Positions 40,336 through 45,511 of a stretch of 45,511 bases of DNA are shown here, in pieces. The stretch spans positions 1 through 45,511 of the forward strand of contig HF992611.1 in the NCBI GenBank assembly GCA_000436695.1. Direction: 5' to 3'. The translations under genes were made by a program, and so were the position numbers. The stretch's first letter is position 1. The number at the start of each line of letters is the position of its first letter. Source of the stretch: Prevotella sp. CAG:1185 (GTDB lineage: Bacteria; Bacteroidota; Bacteroidia; Bacteroidales; Bacteroidaceae). Under the pieces are notes generated by a model that ran no database searches, had not been told where the DNA came from, and worked only from the letters and a program-made list of their open reading frames with translations.

Positions 40336-41267
40336 TGAATCTTTTTTGTAATTTTTTTACACAGACATTCATGCTTCTTGTGCATGTAGATGTATAGAAC
40401 GTTCATCACTGTTATCTCTATGAGCATGTAAACCCACGGGCAGCCGAGCAGGCATGTCACGTAGATACATATAGCGCGGGTGTTGAATGTCAGGATGTTG
40501 GTGTATTTCATCAGCGGGCGGCTTCCTTCAAGAAACTCCTCTCTGATGTCGGCAGGAATGTTGGATGCACTGCCGTATTTCTCTTTCATCACCTGTATCA
40601 TCTTCTGGAAAGCAGGCGAACGTTTCTCCTGACTCTTGCAGTAGTTGGCGTAGTTGTAATAGAACAGATGCTCAAACAAGGCTCCGCGCTTAGGCAGCGA
40701 ATTGTATATCTTTATCTGACTTTCATAAGTGTCAAGCTCGCTTCCTTCTTTGCCCTTAAGGAAAAACAGGTGAATTTGACGGTAATAGTCGGAAAGCGAA
40801 CTCTGAGGTGAGTGGCACATCACTCCGGCTATAAACGCAATCACCCATATCCACAGGCCCCAATGGATGTCAAGTCCGGGGATATATTGTCCCATCATGC
40901 GGTAAGACAGGGCTGCATATATGGCAAAAAACCACACATCTCCAGAAAATCCGTCGAGCACCCTGCCAAGAAGCGTCTTCTGTCCTGTAAGGCGTGCCAG
41001 TTGTCCGTCGGTAGAGTCGCAGAAGTTGGCAAACATGAGCAGCACTATGCCTGCAATGTTGTGCATTATGTCGGTGTATGAAAACATCCATCCTGCTCCT
41101 ACGCCAAGGAATATCGACAATATTGTTATTGCGTTAGGGTGAACTCCGAGTTTTTTCCACATCAGTGCGAACATCAGTCCTATTGGACGTGTAAAGTGGA
41201 CGTCGAGCCACTCTTCTGTATCTTGTGATTTCAGTGATGCGTTAAGCATCTCTTTAAAATTGCTCAT
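40332..41267 (-). CDS. CDP-alcohol phosphatidyltransferase family protein
   Basis: 311 residues, integral membrane. The CDP-alcohol signature is present: D84-x2-D87-G88-x2-A91-R92-x8-G101-x3-D105, then Asp110. The last spacing is four residues where the family has three. This enzyme class joins a CDP-activated alcohol or lipid to a hydroxyl acceptor in the inner membrane. A ~90-residue soluble stretch (YESQIKIYNSLPKRG and beyond) after the fourth helix is longer than in PgsA-type enzymes. The open frame extends upstream to 41327, but the Met at 41267, 26 nt after the ATP-grasp stop, is preferred. Neighbouring nucleotidyltransferase and HAD genes suggest a headgroup pathway. Confidence 0.88.
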   Translation of the reverse strand: MSNFKEMLNASLKSQDTEEWLDVHFTRPIGLMFALMWKKLGVHPNAITILSIFLGVGAGWMFSYTDIMHNIAGIVLLMFANFCDSTDGQLARLTGQKTLLGRVLDGFSGDVWFFAIYAALSYRMMGQYIPGLDIHWGLWIWVIAFIAGVMCHSPQSSLSDYYRQIHLFFLKGKEGSELDTYESQIKIYNSLPKRGALFEHLFYYNYANYCKSQEKRSPAFQKMIQVMKEKYGSASNIPADIREEFLEGSRPLMKYTNILTFNTRAICIYVTCLLGCPWVYMLIEITVMNVLYIYMHKKHECLCKKITKKIQ

Positions 41268-41292
41268 AAATTTCTTTCTGTTTTTAATATCG

Positions 41293-42090
41293 TTACATCT
41301 TTTTGCAGATAACATCTGCCATGGCATCGGCAGCCTCCTCGCGGCATCTCGAAAAGCTGGGCCAGTCGTTAAAGTCTATAATGGCGTATGAACCGTCCTC
41401 GCGTATTATGCAGTCGCCTCCGTAGATGTCGATGTCTATCAGTTCTGCTGTTTTTTCGGCATCAGCCTTCAGTTTTTCGGTGTCGAAGTCATAGTGGGCA
41501 GGCTTGCCGTTGACAAGTTCGTCGCCGAATTTCGACATTCCGTCGTCGCCCGGGTAGTAAGTCTTGAAAAATTCAGTGCCTCTCACTCCGTAGAACTTCA
41601 CGAGGTCGCCTTTCACATGGGCTGTTACCACTACATTCTTTATGCCTCTTGCTGCAAAGGCTTCAATTTTTTTGTCTTTTTCAGCTTCATCGGCAGCAAA
41701 CACTACATCTTCTTTACTCTGTGCAGCCTCGTCACCGCGCTTAATCCAGTAACCGCAGTTGCCCGTCAGCGGTGCCACAGGTATGCCGTTGCTGCGCATC
41801 ACCCGGTCGATGTTTGCCCTTGCGCATGACCTTACACCATGAGGCGAGTTGATGACGGTTGTGCCTTGTTGCTGTTTCTGTTCGAGCATTCTGAGCGTAG
41901 AGTCAAGTCTTCCCATTGTGAGAATCATGTCGGCATGTCCCAATCCGTCCAGCTGTTCTTCCTTTACGGCCGTTATGTCGTGCCCTTTGGCGCACAGCCT
42001 TGAGCATACGGCATCCATTATGGCCTTGTCTTTTTCAACAGAGTTAGGTGAAAACTTTTCGGCACGGTAAATAGCAATCACCTTTTTCAT
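41293..42090 (-). CDS. ATP-grasp family protein
   Basis: 265 residues. The fold is suggested by an N-terminal ADMILTMGRLDSTLRMLE segment, the strand NVVVTAHVKGDLVKFYGVRG with EFFKTYYP, and the C-terminal metal-site segment DIYGGDCIIREDGSYAIIDFNDWPSF, where Glu/Asp/Asn (ID-FND) match ATP-grasp ligase signatures. These enzymes join a carboxylate to an amine or thiol through an acyl phosphate. The protein is shorter than most ligases. It overlaps the nucleotidyltransferase gene by 4 nt (ATGA) and precedes the CDP-alcohol transferase, so it should act on the same molecule, perhaps adding an amino acid. Substrate unknown. Confidence 0.8.
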   Translation of the reverse strand: MKKVIAIYRAEKFSPNSVEKDKAIMDAVCSRLCAKGHDITAVKEEQLDGLGHADMILTMGRLDSTLRMLEQKQQQGTTVINSPHGVRSCARANIDRVMRSNGIPVAPLTGNCGYWIKRGDEAAQSKEDVVFAADEAEKDKKIEAFAARGIKNVVVTAHVKGDLVKFYGVRGTEFFKTYYPGDDGMSKFGDELVNGKPAHYDFDTEKLKADAEKTAELIDIDIYGGDCIIREDGSYAIIDFNDWPSFSRCREEAADAMADVICKKM

Positions 42091-42815
42091 GACTCTCCGT
42101 TCAAAAACTTTTCTGCCTTTGCTATGTCTTCAGCGTGGTCTATGTCGAGCACCTTGCTGAACAGTCTTGCTTTCAGACGGCATCCTGCGGCAACGAGCGC
42201 ACGCTGAAAGTTGCGCATGCGTCTGTCTCCGCGCTCTATGCACTGTCGGAGTATGGTTATTGCGCCGGGAGTAAGCCCGTAGATACCGCCGGAAATAAGT
42301 TTGCAGTTGTTTCTTTCGTCAAAGAATCCTGTTATGTTCATGTTTTCGTCGGTACCGACATAGAGTGGCTTCTCGTCGTCAATAAAGTCGGTCACGCCCA
42401 TCATTCCGTCGGCTACTCCGCTTTCAACACATTCATTAAATTCTTTTATATATTGCTCAAATTCATTTTCGTTGAATATGGTGTCAACCGTAGTGAGGCA
42501 GAACGGGCCGTCCTCAAGATATTTGCTTATCTCGTAGAAGCTGTGCATCGAACTTGGCGTGCTTTTTACGACATATTCGAGCGGAATGTTTGTTCCGTCG
42601 AGTCCGTTCTCCTTCAGTTCTGCCAGATGTTGGCTCACTGAAGTCATGTTGCTGTTGCATATCACGATTATTTGTTCTGCGTGGTTATCCATGAACACGC
42701 GTATAAGGCGGTCAATCAGGCACATGCCGTTGACTTTGACCAAGGGTTTGGGCGCACTTACGCCCTCTTTTGCCAGCCGTGAACCTTCGCCGGCGGCAAT
42801 AATGGCATATTTCAT
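42087..42815 (-). CDS. Nucleotidyltransferase (MobA/IPCT-like)
   Basis: 242 residues of the NTP_transferase family: MKYAIIAAGEGSRL (1-14), PKPLVKV (22-28), the central acidic site LTTVDTIF and the product-site ISGGIYGLTPGA. Such enzymes make NDP-sugars or CDP-polyols from a phosphate and NTP. Together with the downstream CDP-alcohol transferase, the best inference is a cytidylyltransferase activating a polyol or amino-alcohol phosphate, like the inositol-1-phosphate cytidylyltransferase that partners archaeal DIPP synthase. It is the first gene of a minus-strand run of six. A -7 element TAACTTTG (42844-42851) lies 28 nt upstream. Confidence 0.85.
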   Translation of the reverse strand: MKYAIIAAGEGSRLAKEGVSAPKPLVKVNGMCLIDRLIRVFMDNHAEQIIVICNSNMTSVSQHLAELKENGLDGTNIPLEYVVKSTPSSMHSFYEISKYLEDGPFCLTTVDTIFNENEFEQYIKEFNECVESGVADGMMGVTDFIDDEKPLYVGTDENMNITGFFDERNNCKLISGGIYGLTPGAITILRQCIERGDRRMRNFQRALVAAGCRLKARLFSKVLDIDHAEDIAKAEKFLNGES

Positions 42816-42843
42816 AAAGATATCTTTTTACTCAATGAGTGCG

Positions 42844-42851
42844 CAAAGTTA
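42844..42851 (-). promoter_or_regulatory. -7 element of the headgroup operon
   Basis: TAACTTTG on the minus strand with only a weak -33 partner (TTTTC about 23 nt away). Confidence 0.55.
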
Positions 42852-43571
42852 GCCATTATTGATGAAAGTAGAAAACTTTTTAGTGTATTTTTGTTTTTCA
42901 TAAAAGTTGTAATTACAATGTATTAGGCGTTTTTATGCCCATAAATACACCTATAATTAATGTGTTGGCGCATTCGTGTTGACAAGTAGGGCTTTTTTGT
43001 CATTAATAAAATTTAATATGTCGTCTATTGATTATCACTCATATCTTAACATCTTGTGCGTATTGTATACAGTCTTGATACATCATAAAGCCATTCAGAC
43101 AGTATGTATTTAATTCGGCTTAATATATTACAAAGTGTTAGTTTAGTCTTGTACGGTTTTTCATGTGAAATAGAATTGTGAAGTATGTAAAATCGCCTGT
43201 TTAGATAATACATATTTACAAATTAGGCATAACATTACGCTTCTGTTGCCAAAACATGGCGTTTTGCTGTATGAAACATTCCCTTTTATTATCCAAAGTC
43301 AGTGCTTTTGCAATGCCGTTTGTGGCCTTTTATATGTTATTTTATTATATATTTATTGCACACTTCGGGTTTAATAGCTCTAATTTATTGCCAGTCATAC
43401 ATTTACGTTTGCACACGTATTTCGCGCTATTTACGGCCGGTTTGTTTATGTTTTCAAATAATCCGGCTGTGGAACGTTAGCGGAAATCACAATGTAAGCA
43501 TATATTGAGATATAGCGTCAATATGTATAATCAAGTTGAATAAGCATATGTTAAATAATATTGGGCAGGCT
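42852..43571. other. Non-coding stretch with repeat array
   Basis: About 720 bp without a supportable gene. Apart from the four-unit array at 43251-43339, I see no operator, RNA gene or long hairpin. A 74-codon frame at 43256 covers the array and is rejected. Confidence 0.5.
43251..43339. repeat. Four-unit ~22-nt repeat array, copy 3
   Basis: Units of 23, 21, 23 and 22 nt: AAAACATGGCGTTTTGCTGT(ATG), AAACATTCCCTTTTATTATCC, AAAGTCAGTGCTTTTGCAAT(GCC) and GTTTGTGGCCTTTTATATGT(TA). It shares GTGGCCTTTTATATG exactly with copy 1 and GCTTTTGCAATG-like ends with copy 2. Unlike the other copies it is between divergent genes and is more degenerate. Confidence 0.55.
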
Positions 43572-43601
43572 TTTGTCGTTAAAAATATTTCATTATTTTT
43601 G
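43572..43601 (+). promoter_or_regulatory. Promoter of the HIUase gene
   Basis: TTTG (43572-43575), 18 nt, TATTTTTG (43594-43601). The leader to the start codon is about 155 nt, unusually long in this window. Confidence 0.6.
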
Positions 43602-43774
43602 CCGTCTGCCGCATTTGTGTGGTGTCGCAGCTTGTCTGACAGCATGATTATTGGTCATGATAGCATGTCGGCATAAATTGCTTTAATGCCGTTTACTGGC
43701 CTTGTTAATGCTTCAGCTCATTGTGTGAAAGAATGAATTTCCTATAAATTATTAACCTCAAAATGATTAAAGTT

Positions 43775-44191
43775 ATGAGAAAAAGTATCATCCTTTCAGT
43801 TGTGTTGCTGTTGTTGTCAACTTTTACAGCAGTTGCGCAAGGCAGAGTTTATCAGCTTTCGAGTCATATTCTTGACATAAATACGGGCAGGCCTGCGCCG
43901 GGTGTCAAGATTGTATTGTCTAAATTGGTTGGCGAAAATAAATGGAATGTCGTTGAGGAACGTGTAACCGACGACAACGGAAGGGTAAAGAACTTTCTGG
44001 AGAAAAAGCAGAATGTGGACAATCGGGGAGTGTATAAACTGACATATTGCATAGAACCATACTTCAGGCAACAGTCGCAAGACACGTTTTATCCTTTCAT
44101 TGATGTGGTGTTCGAGATAAAAGACGAAAGTCATTATCATGTGCCCATAACGCTTTCGCCTTACGGATATTCAACCTACCGCGGCAGTTGA
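43775..44191 (+). CDS. Exported 5-hydroxyisourate hydrolase (transthyretin-like)
   Basis: 138 residues from the Met at 43775 (an in-frame ATG at 43763 adds four residues). A signal peptide (ending VAQ, about residue 22) places it in the periplasm. The mature protein is a transthyretin-like HIUase: LSSHILDINTGRPA with His31, DDNGR with Arg70, HYHVPITLSPYGYSTY with His122, and the diagnostic C-terminal YRGS. These are the catalytic residues for hydrolysing 5-hydroxyisourate to OHCU in urate breakdown, so activity is expected. No uricase or OHCU decarboxylase is near. The gene stands alone, flanked by its own promoter and a long 3' hairpin. Confidence 0.88.
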   Translation: MRKSIILSVVLLLLSTFTAVAQGRVYQLSSHILDINTGRPAPGVKIVLSKLVGENKWNVVEERVTDDNGRVKNFLEKKQNVDNRGVYKLTYCIEPYFRQQSQDTFYPFIDVVFEIKDESHYHVPITLSPYGYSTYRGS

Positions 44192-44244
44192 ACGTCAGCC
44201 GGTTAAGTTTGTGCCGGCTTAAATCATCGTTTATCTGATATAAA

Positions 44245-44328
44245 ATGTGCCTGAATATACTGTCATGCATTAGCCGCGATAAAACTGCGGTTATGATTTT
44301 TTGTGCATACAGTTACATTCAGGCACAT
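44245..44328 (+). terminator. Branched hairpin after the HIUase gene
   Basis: Outer arms ATGTGCCTGAAT (44245-44256) and ATTCAGGCACAT (44317-44328) are perfect. Inside, ACTGT/ACAGT, ATGCA/TGCAT and CCGC/GCGG can pair to give an 84-nt rod. It lies between convergent genes. No U-tract follows. Confidence 0.5.
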
Positions 44329-44462
44329 CTGTAGGGCTGTGTCGGTAGGTCGTCTTATGCCGGATGTTCATGTAATAGTGAGAGAGAGTAATAATTTATG
44401 GCAATAAGACAGGTACAGACTTAGTAAATAATTAGGGCTGTGCGGTGCGTGGATTGCAGCCG

Positions 44463-45206
44463 TTATTTGATGTTTACGCTGCCCGAACCTACAATATCCT
44501 CATTATGTTCTTTTACATTGCCCTGTATTTCGATGTTTCCCGAGCCTATTATGCTGCTATGGGCATATTCAATCTTGGCGTTGTTGAGTTCTATTGTGCC
44601 TGATCCCGTCACTCCGCATGTAACGTTGTTTATGTTTGTGTTGTCAATGCTTATAGAGCCTGAGCCGGGAATACCAATGTTACTTTTTGCGGTGTTGAGG
44701 CCTTCTATTTCAATAGTTCCGCTTCCTGAGACATTTATTTCCGAATTGTCGCATATAATGTCTTTCATGTTTATGCCACCGCTGCCAATTATATTTAAGC
44801 TTATCTTGTCGGTGTCGATGTTACTGTTAGAATTGAAGTTGCCGGAGCCTAAGATGCTGACGCCTCTAAGATTTGGCGAGGTGACATATACATCGATGGA
44901 CTTATGCTTTTTGCCGAACATCAGAAAAGGGTGAATGTTGTCAGACTTTTGCGTTATATGCAGGGTGTTGCCCTTTGTATATATATTCATGTCGTTGATG
45001 TCATCTTCGGTGCCCGAAACCTTTACTGATGTTTGATTGCCCTGTATGAAGTAGACGTTGTTGTTGCCTTCAAGGCTTATGTCGGTAAAGTCGCTAACTT
45101 TTATTTCAGTACTGATTTCTTTGTCAGATTTGTCTTTCTCGTTCACGACATTGCACGACTGCAATGTAACGGCCATTAGTGTTAATACAAATATTACTGT
45201 TTTCAT
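44463..45206 (-). CDS. GIN-domain (DUF2807) lipoprotein
   Basis: 247 residues with a lipoprotein signal (lipobox LQSC, Cys18) and a DUF2807/GIN (putative auto-transporter adhesin head) domain. From about residue 115 there are seven repeated strands with the signature (I/V)xGSGxI or ISIxGSG, spaced 20-22 residues, which would stack as a right-handed beta-helix. The N-terminal half has the usual EGNNNVYFIQGNQTSVKVSG. Such lipoproteins are abundant in Bacteroidetes and their function is unresolved, with surface display or adhesion proposed. It is a single-gene unit convergent with the HIUase gene. Confidence 0.88.
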   Translation of the reverse strand: MKTVIFVLTLMAVTLQSCNVVNEKDKSDKEISTEIKVSDFTDISLEGNNNVYFIQGNQTSVKVSGTEDDINDMNIYTKGNTLHITQKSDNIHPFLMFGKKHKSIDVYVTSPNLRGVSILGSGNFNSNSNIDTDKISLNIIGSGGINMKDIICDNSEINVSGSGTIEIEGLNTAKSNIGIPGSGSISIDNTNINNVTCGVTGSGTIELNNAKIEYAHSSIIGSGNIEIQGNVKEHNEDIVGSGSVNIK

Positions 45207-45422
45207 ATTCTTTGTTTTTTAATCCTTATGCCTTTTAGACGTAACGTGGCGGCAAAAAGTTGCACAGATACAAAATTTTTTTATAGAATAATACTTTTTT
45301 GTGCGTTTCCTGCTCTTTTGTCTTCATTTTGTGCGTCTTTACTGATATGCATGATTAAGATTAAAGCATGTTCTGAAGTGGGGTAGAGTATTGTGCATCG
45401 TAAGCCTTCGGCTTATCCAAAT

Positions 45423-45462
45423 AAAAAAGGCTGGCTCCGGCCTTTCGGCCATTGCCAACCTT
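45423..45462 (-). terminator. Strong intrinsic terminator of a gene entering from the right
   Basis: On the minus strand AAGGTTGGC (45454-45462) pairs with GCCAGCCTT (45427-45435, one GU), with an inner GGCC-GAAA-GGCC hairpin, then six T and TATTT. A smaller hairpin (TAAGCC-TTC-GGCTTA, about 45400-45415) lies just beyond. Confidence 0.85.
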
Positions 45463-45465
45463 AGT

Positions 45466-45510
45466 TTAAACAGTTTTGATTATCAGAGAAATCTTATTGT
45501 CTTTCTTCAA
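45466..45510 (-). CDS. Possible C-terminal end of a gene cut by the window edge
   Basis: A minus-strand frame ending LKKDNKISLIIKTV with a TAA at 45466-45468 lies 3 nt before the strong terminator, which implies a real gene ends here. Only 14 codons are visible, so family and frame are not certain. Confidence 0.35.
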   Translation of the reverse strand: MKKDNKISLIIKTV

Positions 45511-45511
45511 G

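Noticed and set aside
43256..43480. 74-codon hydrophobic plus-strand frame
   Set aside because: Its first third is the four-unit repeat array; composition, not selection, explains the frame.

Overview
The window looks like a chromosomal segment of a Bacteroidales bacterium, most likely Prevotellaceae. The evidence is the repeated Bacteroidetes-type promoter (TTTG, 18-20 nt, TAnnTTTG), the near absence of Shine-Dalgarno sequences, and typical family content (DUF2723, DUF5686, DUF4230 and GIN/DUF2807 proteins, a YfgM-like TPR protein, S9 dipeptidyl peptidase, ArsG-like permease). I see no tRNA, rRNA, prophage, intact insertion sequence or CRISPR array.

Layout. (1) 1-5011: a visibly A+T-rich accessory block, all minus strand, of secreted proteins: a small exported protein, a DnaJ-like zinc-ribbon protein whose signal peptide is out of frame at an A9 tract, an exported peptidase-T-like enzyme, a Tyr-rich exported protein and an exported TPR/Sel1-like protein. 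(2) 5012-6372: non-coding. It holds two tandem, minus-strand candidate small-RNA genes, each with a near-perfect promoter and a shared ~80-nt structured element; the one nearest the coding genes ends in a long rod and a U6 tract. A pair of inverted DnaA boxes and a 19-bp perfect hairpin follow. (3) 6373-19832, minus: conserved protein, queG, polysaccharide deacetylase, a DUF2723 membrane glycosyltransferase, a YqaA/DedA protein, a membrane protein, purD, a DPP-IV-like peptidase, a THUMP 23S rRNA methyltransferase and serine acetyltransferase. (4) 20208-23036: an ArsG-like permease, two tandem DUF4230 proteins and a lipoprotein. (5) 23186-30432: an AraC regulator divergent from a complete tripartite ABC efflux operon (TolC, lipoprotein HlyD, two ATPases, two permeases). 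(6) 31220-36030: xthA, ribH with a YfgM-like TPR gene, recF with a DciA-like gene, and an apparently self-regulated LacI repressor. (7) 36466-42815, minus: a run of nucleotidyltransferase, ATP-grasp, CDP-alcohol phosphatidyltransferase, HAD hydrolase, DUF5686 outer-membrane barrel and hotdog thioesterase, which looks like a polar-lipid headgroup pathway. (8) 43763-45511: an exported 5-hydroxyisourate hydrolase, a GIN-domain lipoprotein, and the terminator and last codons of a gene entering from the right.

The best candidates for undescribed biology are the tandem RNA genes at 5.09-5.63 kb; an 88-bp element of four ~22-nt units found in three intergenic regions (23070, 30979, 43251); a 249-bp MITE-like nested palindrome at 30592-30840; and the nucleotidyltransferase/ATP-grasp/CDP-alcohol transferase/HAD operon. 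Family names come from recognising motifs by eye. No database search was possible.
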